A DNA stretch of 24,392 bases from Treponema sp. UBA4319. Its GTDB lineage: Bacteria > Spirochaetota > Spirochaetia > Treponematales > Treponemataceae. Below the pieces are notes generated by a model, which saw nothing but the letters and a program-made list of their open reading frames with translations, was not told the origin of the DNA and made no database searches. Both the position numbers and the translations under genes were made by a program. Positions within the stretch are counted from its first letter, which is position 1; each line of letters starts with the position of its first letter. Shown here piece after piece: positions 1-7,514 of the stretch. The DNA is taken from the NCBI GenBank assembly GCA_002393865.1, contig DGUD01000218.1, positions 1 through 24,392 on the forward strand. The letters run 5' to 3'.

Positions 1-1002
1 GTCATGCGTATAGGTATCAACGTCGTCGGCGTACAGAAAGACCGGCATTCTGGCGAGCGCGGCCTCAAAGCAGGCGCTGGAGTAGTCCGTTATGTATGCG
101 TCCATCCCGGCAAGGATTTCGTACATGTCGTCCGCGTGGCTCTCGTCGAACATCCGTGCGGCGACGGCGGAATCAGCATATCCGGCAAACGTCGGGGCAA
201 GCTGCGGATGAACCCGCGTGCAGATGTACCATTCCCCGCCGAATTTTGATTCCAAGGAATCCAGCAGACGGGTAAAGTCCAGCGTCCATGTCTCGCAGAA
301 TACGCTGCGCACGCCGTTTTTGGCACCCTCGCGGAAGGTCGGGGCGAACATCAGGATTTTTGCATCCGGCGGGAGACCATGTTTTTGGCGGATGGCGCGC
401 TTTGCCAGCGACCTGTCCCCGTGCAGGATGTCGCAGCGTGGGGCACCGGTCTTTAAAAACGCGCCGTCATAGACAAGCCCCTTCGGCAGCATCTGCTCGC
501 AGAAAGCAGAGTCAATCACCACGCCGTCTATCATGAGGGAGTCGTTCCGGCTCACAAGGTAGGCCATCTCGGAGAAACCTTTCCCCCGCCACAAGCCCAC
601 ACACTTTATCGCGAGCGTGTAGTGGTTCACGTTGAGATAATACTGCCCGCGCCGCTTGCGCGTTCCGTAAGGCTTGCGGTAATTGTCTATCCAGACTTTG
701 GAGCGGGACAGCCACCATGCGCGGCTCCAGAGCGTGTTGGGAACTTTCCGTATATAGCCGGGGAATTCCTTTGTCATGTCGTTGACGAACCAGACGAAAC
801 GCAGCTCCGGGTCACGCCGGTGCAGCTCCTGCACGAGGTACTTGGGGTTACAGCCGAAGCCGCCCTTGCCCTCAAAAGTGCAGACGCTGACCAGCTTTTT
901 GTCAAGCGGGAAAACGCGGCACAGATAGAAGCACAGGCTGTTGCAGGCGGCCTTGAGCTTGCGGTAGCGGATATAGTTGCGCTCTTTACTGTTCCCTGCC
1001 AA
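1..1002 (-). CDS. TagF/TagB-like CDP-glycerol glycerophosphotransferase, 3' end cut by window edge
   Basis: This reading frame runs off the left edge of the window, so about 334 N-terminal residues are visible. It begins near KLKAACNSLCFYLCR and contains CTFEGKGGFGCNPKYL, FVWFVND, KVWIDNYRKP, LMFAPTFREG, RVHPQL and DAYITDYSSACFEAAL followed by PVFLYADD. These are the hallmark blocks of CDP-glycerol:poly(glycerophosphate) glycerophosphotransferases (TagF/TagB family), cytoplasmic or membrane-associated enzymes that move glycerol-phosphate (or ribitol-phosphate) from its CDP form to a glycan acceptor. I chose the TTG at 1000-1002 because GGGGGAGG (1012-1019) lies 9 bases upstream and no ATG or GTG occurs before the conserved region. 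It overlaps the end of the metallophosphoesterase gene by 17 bases, as expected in this tightly packed operon. The CDP-activating enzyme may be the cytidylyltransferase fusion at 3218-4573. The polyol is not certain: glycerol is the family default. Confidence 0.88.
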   Translation of the reverse strand, partial: MAGNSKERNYIRYRKLKAACNSLCFYLCRVFPLDKKLVSVCTFEGKGGFGCNPKYLVQELHRRDPELRFVWFVNDMTKEFPGYIRKVPNTLWSRAWWLSRSKVWIDNYRKPYGTRKRRGQYYLNVNHYTLAIKCVGLWRGKGFSEMAYLVSRNDSLMIDGVVIDSAFCEQMLPKGLVYDGAFLKTGAPRCDILHGDRSLAKRAIRQKHGLPPDAKILMFAPTFREGAKNGVRSVFCETWTLDFTRLLDSLESKFGGEWYICTRVHPQLAPTFAGYADSAVAARMFDESHADDMYEILAGMDAYITDYSSACFEAALARMPVFLYADDVDTYTHD

Positions 1003-2416
1003 TGCTTCTGTCCTCCCCCGCGCCGAAGCGCACGAAATCAAGGCGGCCCGTCCTCGTGTTGACGACGAGCACGTCCCAGAGCTCCTGCGTCACGTCGCCG
1101 ACCGCGCGGCTGTAGGTGACGGAGCCGGGGACTTTGTGCTCCTGCTCATCCTCGATTTTGGCGCAGCCGATGGCAACGACAGGAAAGGACAAGGAGCTTG
1201 TGTCCACCATGTCCGAGTGGACGTGACCGTGGACAAATGCGAGCAGGCGCCCGTCCGCATTGAAGTCCTCCAGCACCTGAATCATCGCGCCGCTGTTGCG
1301 GATTTCCGTGCTCCAGAAATGCATGGAGGCCAAGAGGGGCACGTGGCAGCAGACCAGAACCTTGTAGTCCGCGGGCGTGGCGGCCAGAGTCTGCCGCACC
1401 CAGTCCACCTCCTCAAGGGGAAAGCCGTAGCGCTTGTTCTGCCCGTCCTGCGTGTGGTCAAAGGAATAGAGGAAGAGCACCCGGAGCCGCTTGTCCGCGA
1501 AGTCGGCGTAATAGTACGGCAGCTCGTGCTGCAGGTACAGGCGGCTCTGCTCGCCGGCGCTCAGGCTCTGGGGGTTGCTCCGGAAATAGTTGGAGTCGTG
1601 GTTGCCAAGCACTAGGTAAAGCGGCACGCCGAGCCGCTGCATGTCGGCGTACTGCCGGGCAAAATATTCCTTTGTGATTGCAAGCGGCGTCATGCCGTCG
1701 GTGAAGTCCCCCAGATGGATAAGGGCGTCAAAGGGGCTTGCCCGGCCAACTGCCTGCATATTATGCGCGGTATCCTCCCAATGCCCGTTGATGACGTAAT
1801 GGTTGTCCGTAAGCAGGGCAAAGACGAGCGTGTCGCCGCTTCTCAGGGCATTCACCTTGGCGGCGGTGTCCGCTATCTCGCCCGCAAAGCAGGGCTGCTC
1901 CTCATACGGGACATCCCGGCGGGCAAAACAGCAGTGCTGCTCCACAAAGGCCTTGTCTTCCGCGCCCACCGGCTTTCCGTCAAGCCTGCGTACCACCAGG
2001 CGCGCCCAGCCGTGCCCGGTAAAGCGGCGGTTTCCGCCCCGCCAGCCCAGCGTGCCAAGGTTCTTCGTGTACGAAGCCCAGCTTTCTTCCGGTGAATAGC
2101 AATAGGTATGGATGTAATCCGGGTTTATGTCCTCGTTGTAGAAGGCCAGCTGGTACAGGTAGCCTTTCGCGCCGAAAAGGAAGGCGTCACCGGGGTGCAC
2201 CTCGTAGAAGCGGAAGTCCGCCAGATGCACGGGATTCTCTTTCTCCTGCACGTACAGGCCGGAGCCGAAGCTGACGGCAGCCCCCGCCTCCAGCACGGGA
2301 ACCGTACGGGGGTAGTCCGCTGCGGCGGAGACATCTGCGCGGCAGCCGCCCCACAGGAGCGAGGCGAGGAGCCCTGCGCATGCTACCCCGCTATTTGCAA
2401 TAAAATTCCGGGACAT
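986..2416 (-). CDS. Secreted lipoprotein metallophosphoesterase (calcineurin-like)
   Basis: A 476-residue protein with all calcineurin-like metallophosphoesterase motifs in order: TDNH (about 203-206), HLGDFTDG (234-241), LGNHDS (270-275), CCHVP (356-360) and VHGHVHSD (395-402). It should hydrolyse a phosphomonoester or phosphodiester with a two-metal centre; the substrate cannot be read from sequence. The N-terminus has a hydrophobic segment ending LLWGGC, with Cys25 as the likely lipidated residue, so it probably acts outside the inner membrane. Trp at the -3 position is unusual for a lipobox. About 170 residues before the catalytic domain are not assigned to a family. The open frame extends upstream to 2518, but ATG 2416 is preferred because it places the signal peptide at the N-terminus; it overlaps the upstream phosphodiesterase gene by 26 bases. 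Its position between GDPD and TagF-like genes hints at phosphodiester turnover, but that is inference. Confidence 0.87.
   Translation of the reverse strand: MSRNFIANSGVACAGLLASLLWGGCRADVSAAADYPRTVPVLEAGAAVSFGSGLYVQEKENPVHLADFRFYEVHPGDAFLFGAKGYLYQLAFYNEDINPDYIHTYCYSPEESWASYTKNLGTLGWRGGNRRFTGHGWARLVVRRLDGKPVGAEDKAFVEQHCCFARRDVPYEEQPCFAGEIADTAAKVNALRSGDTLVFALLTDNHYVINGHWEDTAHNMQAVGRASPFDALIHLGDFTDGMTPLAITKEYFARQYADMQRLGVPLYLVLGNHDSNYFRSNPQSLSAGEQSRLYLQHELPYYYADFADKRLRVLFLYSFDHTQDGQNKRYGFPLEEVDWVRQTLAATPADYKVLVCCHVPLLASMHFWSTEIRNSGAMIQVLEDFNADGRLLAFVHGHVHSDMVDTSSLSFPVVAIGCAKIEDEQEHKVPGSVTYSRAVGDVTQELWDVLVVNTRTGRLDFVRFGAGEDRSIGREQ
1012..1019 (-). promoter_or_regulatory. Shine-Dalgarno site for the TTG start of the TagF-like gene
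   Basis: On the minus strand GGGGGAGG lies 9 bases before the TTG at 1000-1002. It lies inside the 3' end of the metallophosphoesterase gene and is the reason for preferring this rare start codon. Confidence 0.6.
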
Positions 2417-3221
2417 TCGTAAAGATTCCGGTAACGCCAAGCTTCTGGAGCTTGCGGGGCTTCTGCTTCTCGTATTTGCCCGCATCCGGGTAGAAGGGCT
2501 CCGCGCTTCCCCATGCACGGACAGGGAGCGAGGTCTTTGCGCGGATATCAGCCACGTTCAGCTGCTTTATATGGGGATGCAGGCCATCGATGTTGTGGCC
2601 GTCCCGCGCGAAATCCATGCACGCCAGCAGGGAGCCGTTCAGTATGGCGACCTGCGCGGACGGAAGCTTCTCCTTTATCAGCATGATGGAGTCCGGGTTG
2701 AACGAGGAGTAGACGATGTAGTCCTCAAGGCCGTAATCGTGCACGAGCGCCAGAATCATATCCTCGATGCCCTCGTAGCGGACACGGCTGGTCTTGAGCT
2801 CTATGTTTATCCGGAGTCCCTTGGACAGGCAGTAAGGCTTAAGCAGATTCAGCACCTCCTCCATCGTGGGAATCTCCGTATACGCAGGCTCCAGCTCCGG
2901 ATGCGTCTGGATCTTGAGCGCCTTCAGCTCCGCCAGCGTGAAGTCCTGCACGTTGCCGCTGCCGTCCGTCGTGCGGTCAACGGTCTCGTCGTGGATGACG
3001 ACGATTTTGTTGTCCTTTGTCAGCTGGATATCCAGCTCAATCCCCGTCACCGGCAGCTCCGCTGCGGCGCGGAAGGACTGTATCGTATTCTCCGGCCATG
3101 CATAGCTGCAGCCGCGGTGAGCCCATATCTCAAAGTTTTCCGATCCCTTTGCCGAGCCGCTGCAGGCGGAAAACAGAAGACCGACGGCACCAAAACCAAG
3201 CATCCGTATAAAAGACTTCAC
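2391..3221 (-). CDS. Lipoprotein glycerophosphodiester phosphodiesterase (GDPD/GlpQ-UgpQ type)
   Basis: A 276-residue protein of the GDPD family, which cleaves glycerophosphodiesters to glycerol-3-phosphate and an alcohol. The metal and catalytic residues are visible: AHRG (34-37), PENT (43-46), IELDIQLTKD (61-70), VIHDETVDRTTDG (75-87) and INIELK (138-143). The signal peptide ends in LFSAC, giving a lipidated Cys20 and a predicted periplasmic or surface location. Phe at -3 is atypical for enterobacterial lipoboxes but tolerated in spirochaetes. The start is GTG, with GGAGG six bases upstream, and it overlaps the stop of the preceding gene as GTGA, so translation is probably coupled. In this context it could supply glycerol-3-phosphate for a CDP-glycerol pathway, or trim glycerol-phosphate decorations; both are inference. 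Confidence 0.93.
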   Translation of the reverse strand: MKSFIRMLGFGAVGLLFSACSGSAKGSENFEIWAHRGCSYAWPENTIQSFRAAAELPVTGIELDIQLTKDNKIVVIHDETVDRTTDGSGNVQDFTLAELKALKIQTHPELEPAYTEIPTMEEVLNLLKPYCLSKGLRINIELKTSRVRYEGIEDMILALVHDYGLEDYIVYSSFNPDSIMLIKEKLPSAQVAILNGSLLACMDFARDGHNIDGLHPHIKQLNVADIRAKTSLPVRAWGSAEPFYPDAGKYEKQKPRKLQKLGVTGIFTNVPEFYCK

Positions 3222-4573
3222 AGTGAACCTCCATTGCGTTTGCCGCGCTCCTGCATGAAGCGCTCCATGATACGGGCCAGCGCCACTGATTCCCCGGCGG
3301 TCAGCTTGAACGCACGGTTCTCGTTGCCGTTGATGATATGCACAAAATCGCTCAGCTCGTAGCGGAGGCCGGAGCCGAGGAATGTAGAGACATAGCGGTC
3401 GATTTTGTTGGGATTCTCGTAGCGGACCTCAAAGCCCTTGGTGAGCCACCACGGGGAGGGAGCGAGGATATAGCCCTGCGTCCCCGAGATGAGCAGCTGC
3501 CCTTCGGACTTGACGCCCAGCCCCGTCTTTGAGAGGGCAAAGCCGTTCTTGTAGCGCAGGAAGGCCTTTGTGTAGATATCGACCCCGTTCTCTGCAAGCA
3601 GGCTCTCGAAGCGGATGTCCTCGAAATCTTTTCCCAGGAGCTTTATCATGGGCAGCAGGGTATAGCTGCCGTACTCGGTGAAGGAGCCGCCGTAGGCCGC
3701 ATCAGTCGTCTCGCGCGTTCCCGGCGGGATGAGCCGGGTAAAGCAGGACTCGACGTCGCGGATTGCGCCGATAATGCCGCTCCGCGCTATGCTCACCATC
3801 TGCACGAAACCGGGGCAGTAGGCGGTCTTTATGGCCTCCATCAGCACCACGCCGTTCTCCTCGGCTATGTCAAAAAGCTCCCGCGCCTCGCCGGCGCTGA
3901 ATGCGAGGGGCTTCTCGCAGAGCACGTGCTTTTTCTGCTGGAGCGCGCGCTTGGCGTAATCGTAGTGGGTCTCGTGGGGAGAGGCGATGTAGACGGCATC
4001 GATATTCTTGACAAAGACATCAAAATCGTCGGTAAAGCTTTCCAGATGGAAGCGCGTGCAGAAATTCTCCGCGCTGCTGATGTGGGGATTGTAGACCGCT
4101 CCGGGGGAGACGCCGCTCACGAATTTCGACTCGTCCACAAAACGGCGGGCGATACGGCCGGTTCCTATGATACCGAGCCTGACGATGGGATGCCGCCGGG
4201 TGCGGATGAGCGTGGAGGACACATGCTTTGTGCGGGGCAGATAGACGACCTCGCACAAATCCTTCAGGTAGTCGAACTTGCCCTCCCAGTCGGAGCCGAT
4301 GGCAAAGACATCGATGTCGTATTTCTGGATATCCTCGACCTTCTGTCCCAGATGGTCTTCCACAATCACCTGATCAACAAAACCCGAATCGCGGACATTC
4401 TCTATGCGTTCCTCAAGGGAATCGATTATATTGAGCTTGCCGCGGGCCTCGTCGTACTGCTCGGTCGTCACGCCGACAATCAGGTAGTCTCCCAGCGCCT
4501 TCGCGCGCTTGAGCAGGTTGTAGTGCCCCTCGTGGAAGAGATCAAAAGAACCGTATGTTATGACCTTTTTCAT
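3218..4573 (-). CDS. Fusion: TagD-like cytidylyltransferase + Gfo/Idh/MocA oxidoreductase
   Basis: A 451-residue two-domain protein. Residues 1-126 match glycerol-3-phosphate cytidylyltransferase (TagD): YGSFDLFHEGH with the HxGH nucleotide site at 14-17, AKALGDYLIVG, IGSDWEGKFDYL (92-103) and RTKHVSSTLIR (114-124). TagD activates glycerol-3-phosphate to CDP-glycerol. From residue 131 a Gfo/Idh/MocA NAD(P)-dependent oxidoreductase begins: GIIGTGRIA (134-142) and CEKPLAF (219-225). The usual GGxxxD motif reads GGSFTE (295-300), with Glu for Asp. The expected overall reaction is reduction or oxidation of a small sugar or polyol phosphate coupled to CDP activation. I use ATG 4573 because MKKVITYG is the normal start of TagD; a TTG at 4594 would overlap the previous stop codon and add seven residues. 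The exact substrate is unknown: glycerol-phosphate is the default, but another polyol phosphate is possible. Confidence 0.9.
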   Translation of the reverse strand: MKKVITYGSFDLFHEGHYNLLKRAKALGDYLIVGVTTEQYDEARGKLNIIDSLEERIENVRDSGFVDQVIVEDHLGQKVEDIQKYDIDVFAIGSDWEGKFDYLKDLCEVVYLPRTKHVSSTLIRTRRHPIVRLGIIGTGRIARRFVDESKFVSGVSPGAVYNPHISSAENFCTRFHLESFTDDFDVFVKNIDAVYIASPHETHYDYAKRALQQKKHVLCEKPLAFSAGEARELFDIAEENGVVLMEAIKTAYCPGFVQMVSIARSGIIGAIRDVESCFTRLIPPGTRETTDAAYGGSFTEYGSYTLLPMIKLLGKDFEDIRFESLLAENGVDIYTKAFLRYKNGFALSKTGLGVKSEGQLLISGTQGYILAPSPWWLTKGFEVRYENPNKIDRYVSTFLGSGLRYELSDFVHIINGNENRAFKLTAGESVALARIMERFMQERGKRNGGSL

Positions 4574-4590
4574 GCTCTGTAAGGCTGCGC

Positions 4591-6186
4591 TCAACGCAGC
4601 ACAATCCTTTGTTCCGGCCCGCCGTAGCGCCCGGAAAGTTTTCCGCCCAGGGCCTCGCGCAGGTAGGCGGCCAGCAGATCCGCATCGGCGGAGGGAGGAG
4701 CATCAAGCGGCTCGCATCCCCTGAACATGGCGTATCCGTCCCCGCCCGACAGGAGCAGGAATGCATTGCTCGCAATCGTATACTCGCCGTCCAAAGCGAG
4801 CGCCTCCCATGCGCCGTCCCGGAGCACCCGGATAGCACCCACGCGGCGCTCCCCCTCGCAGCGCAGGAAGGAGCCGCCGGCGTCCGCAATGACGGGCGTA
4901 GGCAGCTGCGTGGCCACCTCAAAAGAAATGCCCGACACCTGCAGAAAACCATTCGTGCCGGAAGGAAGCATCCTGCACGACCATTCGAGCGCGTCCGCAA
5001 TCTGCTGCCCGGAAGCCCGGATTACGCACAATGTATTGCCGAAGGGGAAGAGCGAGAGCATATCCCCGCAGGAAATATCCCCCTGCGGCAACCCCGCGCG
5101 GATACCGGCGCCGTTCAGGACGGCGATATCGGCTTTTCCCGCAAAGCGGAAAGCGTCCGCGCAGACATCGCCGAGCACGGTCTCCTGTCTGGCCGCAAGG
5201 CGGCTGCCGTCATCGGCAAGGAAGGGCAGCTCCATATCGCTTTGCGCCACGATGCGCCCCAAAGCGGCTTCCGCATCGCGGGCAATGCCCGACAGCGCGG
5301 CAAGGACAGACTCGTCTTTTTGCGGGAAGGCGGAGACGAGCCGGAAGCTATATTTCCCGGAAGGCGAAATCACAAGGCAGCCGAAATGCTTGAAATGCGA
5401 ACCGGTCGATGTGATGTGGACAGGTTCTCCGCGGGAATTCCGGCGGAGCTCGTCCTTCATGACGGTATGGGAATGTCCGTCGATGATGACGTCTATGCCG
5501 TGCGTCGCGGCCGCAAGGGCATAGGATGAATACACGCTGTCCGTCGCCCCCAGGTGGGAAAGGAGCAGCACATAGTCCGCCCCCGCTGCGCGGCAGGCAT
5601 CCGCGGCATCCTGCACCGCGCGGTACAGGAGCGCCCCATGCTCCCCGCCTGCAAAACCACATCCGGCAGGAACAGGGGCAAGACTCGCCGTGTCAGGCGT
5701 CGTCACACCGATAAAGGCCACGGTTCTGGAGCCGCAGTCCAGCAGGGCATAGGGAGCCGTGCGGGAAAGGAATTCCGGCCGGGCAGCAGACGGGGCATCC
5801 CAGGAGACGTTGCAGCAGACATACCGGGCAGCGGCCTGCCCCACAAGGCTGCCGAGCCGCTCTATACCGTAGTCGAATTCGTGGTTGCCGTACGTGGCGA
5901 CATCGTAGCCCACGGCGTTCATCGCGCTTATGGCTGCGGCGCCCTTGCTCAGCACCCCGATTGCGTTTCCCTGTATCGCGTCCCCCGCATCGACGGTCAG
6001 CACATAGGGGGTTTTCCTCAGGCTTTTCTTTTTGTATGCCGCAAGCTCCGCAAAGCCGAATTCAGACTCAGAGACGACGGAATGCACGTCATTCGTATAC
6101 AATACGACTATATCAGAGCCGCTCCGGCAGGAAAAAAGCAGGACGGCGGCAAAAAGCGCCGCCAGCCGGGGCAGCCAGCGCCTCAC
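4591..6186 (-). CDS. Lipoprotein 5'-nucleotidase (UshA/NT5E-like)
   Basis: A 531-residue protein with the two domains of the bacterial 5'-nucleotidase family. The N-terminal metallophosphatase domain shows YTNDVHS (30-36), VDAGDAIQG (65-73), YGNHEFDYG (99-107), LLSHLG and IDGHSHT. The C-terminal substrate-binding domain shows NGAGIRAG, SGQQIADALEW and GGDGYAMF. The family dephosphorylates nucleotides or related phosphate compounds, usually outside the cytoplasm. The signal peptide ends LLFSC (Cys20), consistent with a lipoprotein. The start is GTG, with AGGAG eight bases upstream, and overlaps the rfbH stop as GTGA. UshA-type enzymes can also split nucleotide-sugars, so removal of leaked CDP-sugars or scavenging are possible roles; neither is shown by the sequence. 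Confidence 0.93.
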   Translation of the reverse strand: MRRWLPRLAALFAAVLLFSCRSGSDIVVLYTNDVHSVVSESEFGFAELAAYKKKSLRKTPYVLTVDAGDAIQGNAIGVLSKGAAAISAMNAVGYDVATYGNHEFDYGIERLGSLVGQAAARYVCCNVSWDAPSAARPEFLSRTAPYALLDCGSRTVAFIGVTTPDTASLAPVPAGCGFAGGEHGALLYRAVQDAADACRAAGADYVLLLSHLGATDSVYSSYALAAATHGIDVIIDGHSHTVMKDELRRNSRGEPVHITSTGSHFKHFGCLVISPSGKYSFRLVSAFPQKDESVLAALSGIARDAEAALGRIVAQSDMELPFLADDGSRLAARQETVLGDVCADAFRFAGKADIAVLNGAGIRAGLPQGDISCGDMLSLFPFGNTLCVIRASGQQIADALEWSCRMLPSGTNGFLQVSGISFEVATQLPTPVIADAGGSFLRCEGERRVGAIRVLRDGAWEALALDGEYTIASNAFLLLSGGDGYAMFRGCEPLDAPPSADADLLAAYLREALGGKLSGRYGGPEQRIVLR

Positions 6187-7514
6187 CTGAGGCTCTCCTT
6201 AATCACCGCAAGCATTTTGTCCAGCATCGCATCGGTCATGCCGGGATATACGCCAATCCAGAAGGTATCGCGCATAATGCGGTCTGTGACGCCCAAATCG
6301 CCGATGACGCGGTAGGCATCCGTGCCGCGAATCTGGTCAAAGCAGGGATGGCGGGTCAGGTTGCCCGCAAACAGCGCGCGGGTCTGGATGTTGGCGGCTT
6401 CGATTTTTTTTACGAGCGCCGTACGGTCTGTCCCTTCCCTGCAGGTGATGCAGAAGCCGAACCATGAAGGCTCGCTGCTGGCAACCGGCTCAGGGAGAAT
6501 GAGCTTGTCCTGCAGGCACGAGAGCCCCTCATGCAGCCGCCTGAAATTCTCCTTGCGTCTCTCCACGAATGACGGGAATTTCTCCAGCTGGGCGCAGCCG
6601 ATGGCGGCCTGCAAATCAGTCGCCTTGAGGTTGTAGCCGAAGTGGCTGTACGTATACTTGTGGTCGTATCCGGCGGGGAGCGTCCCGAACTGCCGGTCAA
6701 AGCGGTGCCCGCACAGATTGTCCTTGCCGGAGGGGCAGACGCAGTCGCGCCCCCAGTCGCGGAAGGAGCGGACGATTTTGTGCAGCAGGGGGTTCTTTGT
6801 GTAGACCGCCCCGCCCTCGCCCATCGTCATGTGGTGCGGCGGGTAAAAGCTGGAGGTTCCGATGTCGCCTACCGTGCCGGTCTTGCAGGTCTTTCCGTCA
6901 AGCGTGTACTCGGAGCCAAGGGCGTCGCAGTTGTCCTCGACGAGCCACAGCCTGTGTTTTTTGCAGAACCCGGTGACGGCCTTGAGGTCGAACGGGTTTC
7001 CGAGGGTGTGGGCAATCATCACGGCCTTTGTCCGGGGGCTCAGCGCAGCCTCCAGCTGGCTCACGTCTATATTGTACTGCGGGATTGTCACGTCCACGAA
7101 CACGGGAACCGCGCCGTACTGCAGAACCGGCGTCACCGTCGTGGGGAAACCGCAGGCGACGCTTATCACCTCGTCGCCCCGGCGCAGCTGCCGCTCACCC
7201 AGCAGGGGGGAGGTCAGCGCCATAAAGGCAAGCAGGTTCGCGGAGGAGCCGGAGTTCACGAGCGAGACAAACGGCGTCCCCAGGTATTCGCCGAGCTTGC
7301 TCTCGAACTGCTCGGTATAGCGCCCGCTCGTAAGCCAGAACTCCAGCGCGGAATCCGCAAGGTTCATCATCTCGTGCTCGTCGAACACGCGGCTCGCATA
7401 GGCGATGCGGTCGCCGTCCTTGTATTCCGGCCTGACCATGAATTTCTGGTAATATGCCTTTACGCTCGCAAGAATCTCGTTCTTTGCTTCTTCTTTCGTC
7501 ATGTTCTCAAACAT
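6183..7514 (-). CDS. rfbH: CDP-4-keto-6-deoxyglucose 3-dehydrase (E1, iron-sulfur DegT family)
   Basis: A 443-residue protein closely resembling RfbH/AscC/DdhC. E1 uses PMP and a [2Fe-2S] cluster to remove the C-3 hydroxyl of CDP-4-keto-6-deoxy-D-glucose. Diagnostic features are present: the aminotransferase lysine is replaced by histidine in SFYPPHHMTMGEGG (His227), and the cluster cysteines appear as Cys196 (EDNC) plus Cys258-x-Cys260-x7-Cys268 (RDCVCPSGKDNLC). AGNLTRHP and TFWIGVYPG near the C-terminus also match. It starts at ATG 7514 after a GAGG site and overlaps the oxidoreductase gene by eight bases. Its usual reductase partner E3 (AscD/DdhD/RfbI) is not in the window. An equally good functional model is SpnQ of the forosamine pathway, which acts on a 2-deoxy substrate and borrows general electron carriers; the presence of a 2,3-dehydratase gene supports considering this. 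Confidence 0.95.
   Translation of the reverse strand: MFENMTKEEAKNEILASVKAYYQKFMVRPEYKDGDRIAYASRVFDEHEMMNLADSALEFWLTSGRYTEQFESKLGEYLGTPFVSLVNSGSSANLLAFMALTSPLLGERQLRRGDEVISVACGFPTTVTPVLQYGAVPVFVDVTIPQYNIDVSQLEAALSPRTKAVMIAHTLGNPFDLKAVTGFCKKHRLWLVEDNCDALGSEYTLDGKTCKTGTVGDIGTSSFYPPHHMTMGEGGAVYTKNPLLHKIVRSFRDWGRDCVCPSGKDNLCGHRFDRQFGTLPAGYDHKYTYSHFGYNLKATDLQAAIGCAQLEKFPSFVERRKENFRRLHEGLSCLQDKLILPEPVASSEPSWFGFCITCREGTDRTALVKKIEAANIQTRALFAGNLTRHPCFDQIRGTDAYRVIGDLGVTDRIMRDTFWIGVYPGMTDAMLDKMLAVIKESLR

Noticed and set aside
2417..2518. Longer N-terminus for the metallophosphoesterase
   Set aside because: The extra 34 residues are Arg/Ser-rich and would bury the signal peptide; they overlap the GDPD gene.
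3219..3236. Near-identical start contexts of the GDPD and rfbF genes (both AATGGAGG, six bases, GTGAAG)
   Set aside because: The match is short and covers only the ribosome-binding site and start codon, so ordinary translation signals explain it.
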